Below are positions 12,501-24,245 of a stretch of 64,000 nucleotides of DNA, in pieces. Position 1 is the first letter of the stretch. Each line of letters begins with the position of its first letter. Location of the stretch: contig NC_081533.1 of the NCBI RefSeq assembly GCF_030273125.1, positions 22,546,442 to 22,610,441 on the forward strand, read 5' to 3'. The position numbers and the translations under genes are program-made. The notes under the pieces were generated by a model, which was not told the origin of the DNA, did no database searches, and was given only the letters and a program-made list of their open reading frames with translations. This DNA comes from Centropristis striata. Lineage: Eukaryota; Chordata; Actinopteri; Perciformes; Serranidae.

Positions 12501-14930
12501 TCGCTATCGTCTTTACGCAATAACCGTTCCACCTGGAGTTTAGTGCGACTTAAAAAGCTATGAATGTGAACATAACATAAAAAACACCAGTCGCTTATTA
12601 GTTGAGATATTCAAATCTGATTACACCATGTGCAAATCTTTCTCCGGTGTTTTACCAGACGGTGTTTTGCTCCCAAAGCGGCAGCACAGCTTTCACTCAC
12701 AGAGCTGCCAATTAAAAACTACTCTTCCTTCCTACTTCTCAGTATTGTATGAAGCTAGATTAATATTTATATGATCATGGATAATTTATTCAAATTTGTA
12801 TACATTTTTAACTTGACATTTCATTTTTAAATGTCCCTTGTGTAAAAAGAGAAACTTTTTGCTGGGAAAATGCACCTGCGATGATTATGATACAATCCAG
12901 CCTATCTGTTATCTGTTGTCTGTATCTTTGGCAGACAGATCTGTCAACCACAAAGGTCACTAGCTCATCACGTGTTCACACCAGAGACTGGTATGTAAGG
13001 GACTGTGTTAGTAGGGATGCATTCAGAGAAGATGAAGTACAAGGTGAGGGAACAGGGTTGAGTAATCATTTCATTATCAGCCTATCAGATGCCAAAGAGT
13101 GCACTGTGATTGTGAAACTATAAAGAAGGATTTTACAACCCTGTCCTGGTTATTCGTCCCTCTGCTGTGTTATGGCCTCATTTAAATGAATTAGGAGATG
13201 CTCCTCCTCTTCCCCCCCCCCCCTGTTGTCTGTTTGAATGCGGCCTAGTGTATCATTCAGCCTCTGTGTTTTATAAATACAGACCAGAAGTCATCCATGA
13301 TCAATGTGCAAAGCTGTGCTCATAGCATTAAAGTGAGCTCGGCAACATCATGTTCTGGGTTCAGTTTGTCAGTCTGTCAGCAGGATTGCGGAAAAAATAC
13401 TGGCCCCATTTTGAGAGCATGGGCCAAGGAAGTACCTGTTAAAGCTCATAAAGCTCATGAACACACTGAAGTCAGAAGAAGAACTTCCCTACTCAAGTAA
13501 TGGCATCTGAGGAGCATGTAGATGCATCTTTACAGTACAAAAAAACAGAGTTTAAACATACAAGTTCTATGACAACTGATCGGACTCCATTGCTGATGAA
13601 CGGCCATACATTACTCCAGAGCAAAGAGTTAAGTGGACCTCAAATTGAGATTGTTTTTTGTAAACTAATAACAATTGATGTCCATCAATGGACAGTACTT
13701 GAGCCAACTGTTTGTCGCAGGTCCAGTCCTCATTTAGAAGTGCAGTTTTCTTTTCTTCACCACCATAATGTAAAACTAACAAACTATCTTCAGTGGAAAC
13801 TGTCTGACCATCATTTAGTGCCTTTAGTCTGCACTGCAATGAAGAGCACCAGACAGTCAGAGCTCAGTGCAACAGGGGGTGCGACACTGCAATTGTGGGT
13901 CAGCCCTGTAAATAAAAGCAGAGTATTCATTGTTCTTAATACCACTCTACCTTTCTCAGTGCACACAATCTATCCTACCTTGTTTATTTCTTTTGCTCTC
14001 TGTCTCTCTCCCCGCCTATTTCCTTCACCTGCTCTGAAAGCTCAATTATAAGATGATAAGAGAAGATAGAAAGCTCTCTGCCTGTAGCCGTTATCTATTC
14101 TCTCCCCAGAAGAGAAAATGAAGTCAAAGAGATGCAAAATAAGGATGAACTAAACACTGATTTAAACCTGTCACAAAAAGTATAAAAAGTTCCTCCTCCC
14201 TATTTTGATTCCTTGAGCTCTTCCATTTCGGTCCAGTTTATCTCTTCCACCCCTATTTCTGACCTTAACACTGCACTTCCTATCTCTCCTTCTGTTCTGC
14301 TATCTTCCTCATTTCTTCATGAAGAGGGAAAAAAACATTTGAAACTCTACTGCTGTGTACAAGATTGCTGATTTTTGATCTTTAGGGAAGAAGTAGACTT
14401 TCCACTTCAGCGTATGACTCCTGCACTCTCCTGTTGACACAGCAGCTCTTTCACAGAGTTGAACACACTGAGCATGTGACAGCATTTTCAACAGCGCTAT
14501 CACCACTTTAGTTTAAGTCAAAAGTTTGATGCCACTGCAGCATCCTTCAAACTCTCAAACTTCGGCAATTTGCTTCTCTGCGATTTGGGCGTCCTGTTGT
14601 GGGATATCTGTATTGACTCTGAAAAAGGGTACAGAATTGACTCGATCTCCAATCGTCAAAATAAATTATCCAAGTGGCAACTCAAGTGGCCAAAAGCCCA
14701 TAGCGTGACAACTGTCTCACCCTCCTGCCATCCACCTTTCACTGCCTCCTCACTCAGCTGCTGACCTTGTCACAGCCCTCGGGTAATAATTTATTTATCT
14801 GTCCCTCAAACATAGCATTCCTCCATCCACGCTTTTCTGTGTTGATTGTGTTTGGTTCATTCATATTGCATGGTAATGGTGGAGGGGGCTTGTCGCTCAG
14901 TTGACACGATTCATAGCTCAGCTGCACAGC
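12501..14930. other. intronic, one unexplained open frame, C12 run
   Basis: Complex intronic sequence. It holds a C12 homopolymer at 13212-13223 and the plus-strand open frame 13500-14051 (183 codons, starts MASEEHVDASLQ). That frame is not obviously low-complexity but matches no family I recognise and has no supporting gene signals. I treat it as chance. Confidence 0.4.
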
Positions 14931-14939
14931 TAAATGGTA

Positions 14940-15130
14940 GGAAGGAAGAGGGAAAAGAGGAAAGAGAAGAAGAGAGATGGGAACAGATAGCAAGCAGTGC
15001 TGGAAGCAGAAGTGGATAAGGATGTGGGGAAAATGTACATGATTTTAAGATGAGTAGTAGGTGGGAGTGAAGATACGAGTGGTGCGGGAAGGGGGGGTGA
15101 AGAAAGAAAATATGGAGTGGAAACAAAGCA
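14940..15130. repeat. purine-rich strand segment
   Basis: Short A/G-dominated stretch of the + strand. The minus-strand open frames over it are compositional. Confidence 0.5.
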
Positions 15131-17772
15131 GAAAGTCCTTGATGTGGAAAGGTCACAAGATATTCCATGGCAACTCCTCTCAAAGCAGTGCAACCAGGTA
15201 TTTTCACAGTGTGAAATAATGAGACTTAAAAGTGAGAATGACATAACAGGGATGCCATATATTGATACCTTATATTTTTTGGTCTGCATCCCAAAATCAG
15301 GTGTGAATATACGCTGCTGAATTGAATATGGGGCTGAAATTGAACAAAGGCTTAATCAGAGTACGGTTATTTATCAGGTTAATGTTAAAATAAAACATTT
15401 GGTTTGATCATTGAGCCACATAAACTGTTAATGAAATAAAAACAACTACCCCCAGGGTTTCATTAATGAACTCAAATTCAATTGAAATAAATCTGTGTAC
15501 GCAACACAACTATTTATTTCTCCCCCTCGCTCAGAACCTAGAGACAGATGATGATTTGTTTGATTGGAAAGCCACCAGAGCAAGTCGAATTCAATCACAC
15601 CCAAGGAGTTAAAAAGCACTGTGTTAAGTCACAAGGCAGCAAAGGCAGTATTTTATTCACAGCATCCATGACAAGCTATAAGAAGGGGAGAAAGGAAAAA
15701 AAACAGAAACCAGAGGCTCTCCACGAAATTTATAGTTTCCCAATTGCAGTAAATGTGACAATATCATTGATCAGCCTCCCTGGTCTGCGTGTGTGTGCTG
15801 CTCAGCTGTAAATTGCAGATTTCTGACATGATACTAAAGAAAGCATTGCGTTGTGTAACTTGTTTTTGCTTCTCTGCACTGTTAAAGAATTACCTTCCTT
15901 TCTATTCCCCTCTAGCAGAATCCTCACACATTTAGCAGAGTCTGGGCTACAGACCAAACATAATCCAGACATAGCAACTGAGCATACCAAGGCTTTTTAT
16001 TAAGAACTGCTGGGGTCAACATAATCATTATCTCTTAACATTATCTTTAACATGCACACTCTGATTTGTTTTCATCCTGATAAATGGTCCTTTATTCTTA
16101 TTAAACCTTGTTTTAACTAATGTGCCATTTTTATTGATTCAAACTGGCTTTCATTACCATTTAATTATTTGTAAAGCACTTTGTGACACCGTTAAGGCCT
16201 ATAAAAGCTAATAGAGAATCAGCAAAAAGAAACACATTAAAGAAAGAGAGGGAACAAAGGATGATAGGGAGAAAAAAAAAGAAGAGAAGGAGAGTAGGTG
16301 GGTGTACAGTCGAGGGTGAAGGGCAAAATGACATGACAGCAAAAAGCATCTAGGGATCAGACTTCATCAGCAAGAGAGTTGTTTTAAAGACACAATGAGA
16401 AATGACATAGAGTGAAGCTATACGGATATGTGCCTGTGAATGGATACCCAGAGTGTTCATATAGAGACGTTTATGTCTTCTCATGTGTGAAAACTGTCAA
16501 AGAAAAGCACTGGTCCTCTCAAATTCAGTACATCATCCCACTCTCAGTCTTCAAATGGCAATGTATGTCTAATTGCAGCACTGAAAGCTACTATATAGAT
16601 CATTGTGACAGACCTATAATTTGAGCACTGGCTGTTATCTGCAGCTGTGACTGCACATGTGCACACACACCTGGATGGTGATATTCTGTTATTTCTCATT
16701 TCTCATTACCATTTAGTGATATTTTTGGTATCAAGATGTTAGTACTATAAATCCCAGTGGGGATTAATAATTTACTCTGAGCTCTCTGCAACATTCAGTT
16801 AATTGCTCTTAACTGCAGGTATTAGTTATTGATATACAACAGCACTATAGAAAATTGAGCTCTCAGAAGCGAATGTATGCTGAACAAAGCTTTCAGTACA
16901 TGAGGCGAGGAAGAAGATTTAAGGCTGCATCCACACCAAATCAGGAGATGTCGCAAAAACGCCAGAAATCCTAATCATTCAAGTTGGGCTAGAGCAGTCC
17001 ACACTGCAGGGGATGCCGGGAAAAAACCTGCTGCAGTCTGCAGCAGAAAAGCTGAAACAGACTCAACTCTTGGATAAAACCACATGCTGAATGCAGCCTG
17101 AATGTGATGCCATGTTGCTTTGCAAGTATATGACATATGGGCTTCGAACATTTTTTGCCTGATTAGAAAAAGAGAGAATTATGCTGGGTAATTAATCTTG
17201 GAAGAAAAGAGCTTAATGTGCCCAGCTGGGATCTGGCATTTTACCACTCAATGCTGAAACTGGACAGTATCTCAAGTCTAGAAGAAGAATGTGCTATCAA
17301 TGTGCAATGCACCATCTCAGCAATAGAGAAACTGAGTTTGAGTCAGGACTTTGGTTTTATATGGTGATTTTTACCAGAAACACTTGAAGGCTTTGCTGAT
17401 TTTCAACCGGCTCTGTGTCACTCCAGCACAGGCAATACATGTAGATGAACCACCAAACGCCCACCTGGTATGTTCATCTGCATGTACGGCTGTTGAAAAT
17501 TGGTAAAGCTTCCCTTTAGGTTAGCCAGTTACTTGGTAAAAGCCTTGGACATGAGGAAAAATGCCCATCATTTAGCAAAGAATTTGAAATGTTGCAATTG
17601 AACATGTAATATTATTTTTAGTTTTTTTTTCTGTGTGGTGTCAAGTATGTGTTACTGGAAGTTGTCTTGTTAGTGTGTTGACGTTCAGCCTTGCACAGTC
17701 ACATTCTTGTTATATGATGGTTTATATGTAGAAGTGACACTTTGTAATCCAAAATTGGATTGGCTACATGTA
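15131..17772. other. intronic, possible LINE-tail remnant
   Basis: Mostly unrecognised sequence. Around 16170-16215 the motif tgtaaagcactttgtgac followed by a degenerate tataaaagc resembles the 3' tail shared by fish LINEs and SINEs. A small purine-rich patch lies at 16225-16330. Confidence 0.35.
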
Positions 17773-17780
17773 AAAAATAC

Positions 17781-18317
17781 TAGGGCCAGGACTCAATTAA
17801 AAAAATTAATCTAATTAATTAGAGGCTTTGTAATTAATTAATCGAAATTAATCGCATTTTAATCGCATATAAATATTTGACCTGAGAACAGTGAGAAGTA
17901 ATTTATTTTTGTTCAAGTCCAACAGACCAGTGCAATTTTTGCCATTTTTGCTCGTCCACGCTAGCTACCACACTAGCTAGCTGCTATATGTTTTGCATTG
18001 AGGTGATTCTTGAGGCTGGATGTGCTGCGGTGATATGCGAATTCCTTGTTGCATAGCAACACAACCATGCTCTTATCGACGCTTCCATCCGTTCGTTTTT
18101 TGTAACAAAATGTCCCATCATCCGTGGGGCCAACCAAAGCGCTCTCATCAGCTTCTTCCTTCATGTTCACTGTGGTTTGTTGTTGTCTGAACTCATCAAC
18201 GCTAGCTGGTGCTCCAGTATAATCGGTCCGCCTGAAACTCATCCAGTGAGAAACGTTCCACGGTGCAAAAATAAGTGTGATTAAAATGCGTCAATTTGCG
18301 TTAAAGCCCCGGCCCTA
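17781..18317 (-). mobile_element. hAT-type element, non-autonomous, 537 bp, with BED-finger relic
   Basis: The ends are inverted: TAGGGCC at the left and GGCCCTA at the right, with similarity extending a few bases inwards. Flanking 8-bp direct repeats aaaaatac (17773-17780 and 18318-18325) are identical, the hallmark target duplication of hAT transposons. The left subterminal region is rich in TTAAT/ATTAAT motifs. Inside lies an N-terminal transposase fragment (see 17973-18242). It sits 144 bp from the PC exon at 18469-18631, just inside the downstream intron. Confidence 0.9.
17973..18242 (-). pseudogene. hAT transposase N-terminal fragment, BED-type zinc finger, damaged
   Basis: 89 codons on the minus strand, starting MSFRRTDYTG and ending near HLNAKHIAAS. 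The core CNKEFAYHRSTSSLKNHLNAKH is the characteristic DNA-binding BED finger of hAT transposases and ZBED proteins. The second Cys and both His are present, but the residue three before that Cys is Val (VVLLC), so the first zinc ligand of the CxxC pair is missing. There is no catalytic domain; the element ends shortly after. It is a dead remnant carried by the hAT element 17781-18317, not a host gene. Confidence 0.85.
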
Positions 18318-18468
18318 AAAAATACACAGATATATATGTGTATTATATATCGTAAGTATCATCTCTACCTGCAGACTTTCTCCTCACTCTGAAAGTGATG
18401 TTTCAAAGGGGAGGAGTTGCTCATAGTATGGCAACGGCCTTTTAGTCATTTTTTAAAATCAACCCTAC

Positions 18469-18631
18469 CTCAATCCTGCCGGTGTCTGGTTGGAAGCCTC
18501 TGGCTGGGTCTTCGGTCGTCACCCTGCACTGGATCGCACAGCCGTTCACCCTGATCTTGTCTTGTTTAAGGGACAGTTCTGGCAGGCTGCGGCCCTCACA
18601 CACATGCAGCTGGGCATGCACCAGGTCCACA
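18469..18631 (-). CDS. pcx: pyruvate carboxylase, next internal exon (biotin carboxylase domain)
   Basis: Internal 163-nt exon directly following the one at 54173-54291. It opens with the T that completes the split Asp codon, then VDLVHAQLHVCEGRSLPEL, and closes with QPDTGRIE before a gtaggg donor (18463-18468). The acceptor is excellent: a run of CT dinucleotides followed by aacag, immediately 5' on the minus strand (18632 onwards). The exon covers the end of the ATP-grasp fold and the start of the biotin carboxylase C-terminal subdomain. The Arg in QCRVTTEDPAR corresponds to the catalytic Arg of this motif in bacterial biotin carboxylase (Arg338 in E. coli, from memory). It enters in phase 2 and leaves in phase 0. 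One residue looks unusual to me: Cys in HVCEG where PCs I recall have Ala. The following exon lies beyond position 1. It is certainly a PC exon; which fish paralogue is unknown. Confidence 0.97.
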
Positions 18632-18699
18632 CTGTTAGAGAGAGAGAGGCGATGAGGTGAATAAATTGATTGAAGCCTTGAACATGGTGTGAATAGCCC

Positions 18700-19460
18700 T
18701 TAATTTCCCTTGATGTCACTGTGGAGAACATTTTTTCTGCTTATACCAAGGTTTAAAAGACCGGTAAGGCCACTTATTCAATATAAACATCTTAAGCTTT
18801 TTTGGCTTCAAATCAGAATGGGGAGGGTGTGGATGTGAGGATTTTTTTCCCCAGCACTTCTCATTTGAACAAAGAATCTGCGATGCGTGACAGGAAAACA
18901 ATCCCTCATGGATAGCTCTTAATAGCAAAAACAAAGTGATTAAAATGAAAGAAACTTTAGGTATAATTTGATGTTGTTGAAACAATGGCCCCTGAGGAAG
19001 CAAGCAGGAAACAGAAAATACAACTTTACATATGAAAACAACAAAAAAATTAGCAACAGAACTTTTGTTTGATTAGAGCTTAATAGATGCTGTGAAGAAT
19101 CTCAATCAACTCTCTGGGCTCTGTGATAGAAAGTGAGTTCAACATATGCAGGGGATCATTTTGTTAATATGGCTTCACTAAACCTAACAGCAGCATTCCT
19201 GCTAAGCAGTCACACAATGGCAGTTATCAACTTAGTCATTCAACCCAGTGTGTCCACATATAGTCAAGGACAAGACTATTACTACTACTACTTTGTTGAA
19301 TTGAAAAATATTAAGACTTAAACACATCATTCAACCTCTTTATTTGTTCCCAAGTCAGTTTCTCATATTTAAAAAAAATCAGGAGGGAAAGCCACAGAGC
19401 TTTGTTTGCCTCTGAAGACTCAGAACCTCTAATATCTGCACAATAGCACGACAGAATCAG
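18700..19460. other. intronic, nothing recognised
   Basis: Complex sequence between the PC exon and the next element. Short open frames only. Confidence 0.4.
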
Positions 19461-19463
19461 TAG

Positions 19464-19960
19464 CGTGTTTCCAGCAATGAATTTCGATGCGTATTTTGAA
19501 GATTCGTATGAGAAAAGCTTGATGGAAACACCAAAATTTGAGGAAGGAAAAAAAAATTCAAATTTGCGCATAAAGGTTTTTACGCAAGCTTGAGGTGGTT
19601 TTTGTCTTTTTAGGATAATAGTTAATGCGCTATAGGGGAGATGGAAACAATTATCACAAATAAGTTCTGGCGAACATTTAACTCACTGACTGATAAGATG
19701 CTTCCGCTCTGCTGGTCAAGAAGAGCTGACATGAAAGAACAATTTTAGGTTGCACAATTAAATCTAATTCCTGAAGACACATTTTCTCTCATGGGTGGCC
19801 AAAGTTGTCTGGTTAGCAACCTATTTTTATATTTCTCTCTTCTGCCCTTGATGCAGCTTTGCTAATTGGCTCTCAACCAGTTGATGGAAACGTCCCTAAT
19901 TCACATTTTCTTTAATGCGACATTTCAAAATTTGACTTCAAAATTTGATTCAACATTAAT
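19464..19960. mobile_element. MITE-like element with GTTTCCA ends (tentative)
   Basis: The left part contains gtgtttccagcaatgaattt and the right part contains, in inverse sense, gttgatggaaac. Between them are GCGCATAAA/ATGCGC motifs typical of a common fish MITE group. Boundaries are uncertain and no target duplication was found. A similar GTTTCC-ended unit occurs at 49559-49812. Confidence 0.4.
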
Positions 19961-20641
19961 GGTGGGGGTTAATCTATTTTCTCAAATATCACCAGCTCCA
20001 GAGCAGGTTAGATGTGCAGCAGAAGTTGCTATGGCAATGTACCATCGAGTTCACGCAAAAAAATAAAACCCAGGGTTACATTAAGTTACCTTTCTAACCA
20101 CAAACGCTGCTCTAGTATTGGGCCTAAGAGCAAAGAAGCACTAAGTCAACGGCAGCTAGACTGGTGTTTGTGGTCTAAAACAGTAACATTTTGTTTCAGT
20201 TGAATTAGCCATTTATTTTGTCCTTAGGACAACATATGAACTAAAAAGTATTTTTAAAGAAACACAGCCTTGAGCAGGTGTGTGACAAATTCAAAACTGC
20301 TCCACAGTAAGTCAGTACAATGAAAATAAATGAAGACTCAGCTGAAACAAATAACATCTGCTCCTGGGGAATACTGATAAGCTTATTATAACCAACAGCT
20401 GCATGCTACGATGCAAAAATTTGTTTTTGATATTGATGTTATCTGCAAAAACTGGCTAAAAGCTAAGACGACGTGTTGTTGGTCGTTTTATTCGACTTTA
20501 TTAAATTTCAAAAGATAACATTAAAATTAGGTTTAAGCTAAATGCATGGTGCAGTTGCTACTTGTTCCGTCACACCAACTCAAGCCGGTTACATTTTATT
20601 TATGTGATATCCAAGAAATGCATTTTCACTCAGGAACATAT

Positions 20642-20660
20642 GCACACACACACACACACA
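20642..20660. repeat. short (AC)n microsatellite
   Basis: About nine CA units. Confidence 0.85.
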
Positions 20661-21460
20661 TACAGATAGGAGTATATTATGCAAATTTTTATTCAGCAAT
20701 TATCCAATATTATGAAGAATTTAAATATGAGAGGAACTAAGAGAAGATATTTTCTTCCATTTCCATGAGTTGTAACCCTTAACATCAATTTTGGCTCATT
20801 TGTATGCATTTATTTAAATATAAAGCTCAAATGAGACTTGCTGGGTTAAGCTTCGTGACCTTGTGCAGTCTAACACATAGCCAAAATGTATAAAAGCATT
20901 TTGTCATCATTGTTTTCTGGACACATTTCAAATGCAGCAGTGGACAGACGCAGGCAGTGGGGACACATAATTCTTAAATGGCTGTGTCCCTGCGCCCAAT
21001 CTGCTGCCAAAAATAAACACACTCAGACAATTGGGAAGCCTCGCCGCCTTGAAGGGTGAATGAGAGACAGAAGGCACACACATTAGCAAACAAGCTTGGA
21101 TTTTGGACACCGTCTTGGCCTCAGTCTCCTTAATGTCTCAATTAGCTGGTATCCACATTCTGGCTAAACAGAAGGACAATTATGCATCAGCCTGGTGTGA
21201 AAATGTGTTGGTGGAATAAGCAGATCCAATCTTGATAACTTGGACAAGCACTAACGTCATGTTTTTGTTACACTTTTATGAATATGTTGGTATTTTTGAA
21301 ATTAGACAGCCCAGCTCAGCTCCTTAAAAAATAAAAAGGACAAGATGAAGTGAGTCACTCTATGAGTGGTGCCCCTAACAGCAGTTAAGGAAAGGATTCT
21401 GAGTTTCCAAGTATTTAATGCTTTAATTAGAACACCAGTTTGTTTCCAGACTTAGATTAA
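20661..21460. other. intronic, nothing recognised
   Basis: AT-rich complex sequence without recognised features. Confidence 0.4.
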
Positions 21461-21463
21461 GCT

Positions 21464-22030
21464 GAGGACACACTACAAGATTCTTTGCCAGATTTGACCC
21501 ACGATTCCCAATTGGGTAAAGTCTGCACTAGTCGGCATGGCGAGTTGGCACAACAATCAACGAGTGTGTGAGGGGAACAGACCCGACCGGACATCAGTCG
21601 CAGTCAATCAAACATGTTTTACATTTTTGAGCCGAATCCGGACACAATCAAGGTTTTGTGAACTGACTGCAAACACATGTTTCCAACAGCCAAAAGAAAA
21701 AGAGGAGTGGACACAGGAAAAAGCATCAGAAGACAGCAGCAGCAAGCAGATTGTCATCCATCTTTGTTTACCTCCTCTCCTCCTCCTCCTCCTCCTCCAA
21801 ATTGGTGCATTACCGCCAGAAACTGGTATATTTGTTGACCCTTTAAACTGTCACCCTTGTGAGAGTTTAATGCATTCAGTTCCTTTAGTCAGTTTGACAC
21901 ATCCTGTATTCTGTGATCCCTCATCAGGAGCAGTTGTTAAATGTTCCCCAGTCTTTCAGTTGTCATACAAAAATCTGCTGAAACCATCATGACTTTTGAA
22001 AATCTGTAAAGACTTGTGTAGTGTGTCCCC
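21464..22030. mobile_element. DNA transposon remnant, 567 bp, GGGGACACACTACA-type ends
   Basis: The left end gaggacacactacaag and the right end (inverse complement ggggacacactacacaag) form near-perfect terminal inverted repeats, and AGCT flanks both sides. The interior holds a (TCC)n run at about 21778-21798 and a 151-codon plus-strand open frame (21537-21992) that resembles no known transposase and is probably fortuitous. Superfamily not determined. Confidence 0.65.
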
Positions 22031-22092
22031 AGCTATAATTGTCTTTGTTGGGTCTAAGATTTTATCAGCTGCCCGGGACTTCTGCACCTTAA

Positions 22093-22510
22093 AAGGGACA
22101 GTTCACATCAAAATCAAAAATACATATTTTTCCTTTTACCTGTATTGCCATTTATCAATTTTCAATTAAGAATCTTTTTCAATGAGTTGCCAGTTGTTAG
22201 AGATATCAGCCTCCTTTCCAATTAAATATATATGCATATATAACTATATGCCACTCACATGTGGTGTTCAAAGCACCAAAAATAAACACTTGAAAAACTC
22301 AACAGCAATGTCACATTCTAGACATCATGTGCCAGTTATTCAAGATAAAACAGAGAGCTTATTGTGAGCAGATTCCTGTTGGAACTATACTAGAAATAAA
22401 ATAGTAGAGAAAGCAGAAAGCAGACATCACTATGGCCAATATATCCAACACACACAGCACTTCAGGTCAGAGGAAAAATATGTATTTTAGATCTGGGGTG
22501 AACTGTCCCT
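22093..22510. mobile_element. MITE with TTAA target duplication, 418 bp
   Basis: Flanked by TTAA at 22089-22092 and 22511-22514. The ends are inverted repeats (AAGGGACAGTTCACAT at the left; the inverse complement of the right end reads AGGGACAGTTCACCCC), and similarity extends to an inner AAAATACATATTTTTCC block. TTAA targeting indicates a piggyBac- or Kolobok-mobilised non-autonomous element. No transposase inside. Confidence 0.8.
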
Positions 22511-22519
22511 TTAAGAAAA

Positions 22520-24020
22520 CTACATGGGTAGAGACTTTCCTACTCTATAGTATGAAATATAATGTTGCCAAGAGTTAAGAGCTGTGATTGTCTTTATAAT
22601 TCTTTCATCCATTGTTCAGTAATTTCAGGCTGAAACGAAGACAACAAGGCATACTTAAGCTGCAGTATGGCAAAAGTATTTGTTTGCTTGTTTATTTGTT
22701 CTGTCAGTCGTTTATTCAACGACTGACAAAGTAAGGCAAAAAGTAAGGCAAAAAAAAAATGGATCCAAATTTTAAAAAACAAACTTACGAGGCGGCATAA
22801 TGGTGAGTTTTAATGGCTCCCTTTTCACAGAGATGGAAATTCTTTAATATTATTCAAATAAACATGTGTTGTTTTAACATTTCCACTTGACACCCATGCA
22901 TGGACTTTTTCTCTATTACATATAAATCAAGTTTGGCCTAGTTTTTTTCCTCGCATAATTCTTCTACTTTGAAAGCATAAGGCAACACTGATTGAATGAG
23001 GACCCTCGAGGGTTTATAGAATTCATTGTATACTAATTTGACTCAGACAAATTAAAGAGCCTGCAGCAACATCTGTCCCTCAGTGCAGCCAGTTACAGAA
23101 TGAAAGTTCCTTGTATCATTAGCAAGTTCCACAATAAGGCGGAGCAACACAGGAAGAGGATGAGGGTGATATGCCTTCTGCAAAAGTAGGAGTTGGGAAT
23201 ACTCTCCAGCACATGCATGCGATAAAGGACGCTGGTTTTAACAGTTGGCAAAACCGGATGTTACAGAACACAGAGGATTAACTGAAGAGCGTGACGAGGA
23301 TTGACCTGAAACATCTGTACACAGGCACAGTCAGGCAACATCAACATTAGTGGGGATACTTTAACAAGAAGTGCAATGTTTGAGAATCAGCATTTGAATT
23401 AGACACGTTAAGTAACAATATTAATGGAAACGATCCAAAGACCATGTCTGTATTCACGGATACATTTCCATTATATGCGTAAACATCACTTTCTCCTCTG
23501 TTAGGGGACATTTGTAACCAGCTGCCAGACAGACAGATAACTAACAACCACTCAACCTTCTTCTAATGTGTTTGACATTTATATATGTATGTAATGAATT
23601 AAATTACCTTGTATGGAGCTTCAAGTATGAACTAAGTCTGGATGTATATCTAGTATACAAAACACAGGGTGAGATGCATAGATCATCACACTGTATTTCA
23701 ATTACAACAGTGCTCTTTTTCATTATCCACTAATTTCTTTTACAAGCTTTGGCAACAGAGAAGTTATGACATTTCATGGCAATAAAATCAGTTGAAATTG
23801 AAATATTGAAAGTCTGTGTGCAGTTATCAAAATAAACTATGAAAGTTTGCTTTTTCTTTTATTTGATATGGTGACTGGTGAAACAGAATACGGGTCGAGG
23901 GCATAACTCAGAAAATAATTAATAAATGGAAACTCTGGAAGTAAGGAGCAGTTTTATTTGATTTAATTTATCATTAATGTTTATGCATGAGAACTCTGAA
24001 CAATAAAATATTTTGGGAGT
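22520..24020. other. intronic, nothing recognised
   Basis: AT-rich complex sequence. No repeat or gene recognised. Confidence 0.4.
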
Positions 24021-24024
24021 TTTC

Positions 24025-24075
24025 TTCTCCAATCAAGTCAGTTGTATTTAAATAGCATCAAATAACAGAAGAAAG

Positions 24076-24115
<40 letters not shown>

Positions 24116-24126
24116 AAGAGCGAGAA

Positions 24127-24164
<38 letters not shown>

Positions 24165-24245
24165 TTCTAGGCAGCACTCTCCTATACATCTGCGAGTACA
24201 GTGGCAAGGAAACCCAGAGCAGGACCAGCTTCTGGGTAGCAAATA
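24025..24245. repeat. dispersed-repeat fragment containing (AG)n and (GACA)n
   Basis: The left edge gtcagttgtatttaaatagc and the right part cagtggcaaggaaaccc...gcaggaccag resemble a very common fish repeat (tttatttatatagc ... cagtgggaaggaaaaact). In the middle sit (AG)15 at 24081-24110 and about 8 GACA units at 24130-24164. The microsatellites are certain; the repeat identity is from memory. Confidence 0.6.

Noticed and set aside
21537..21992. 151-codon open frame as a transposase
   Set aside because: No catalytic or DNA-binding motif recognised; it lies inside an inverted-repeat element and includes a Leu run from a TCC repeat.
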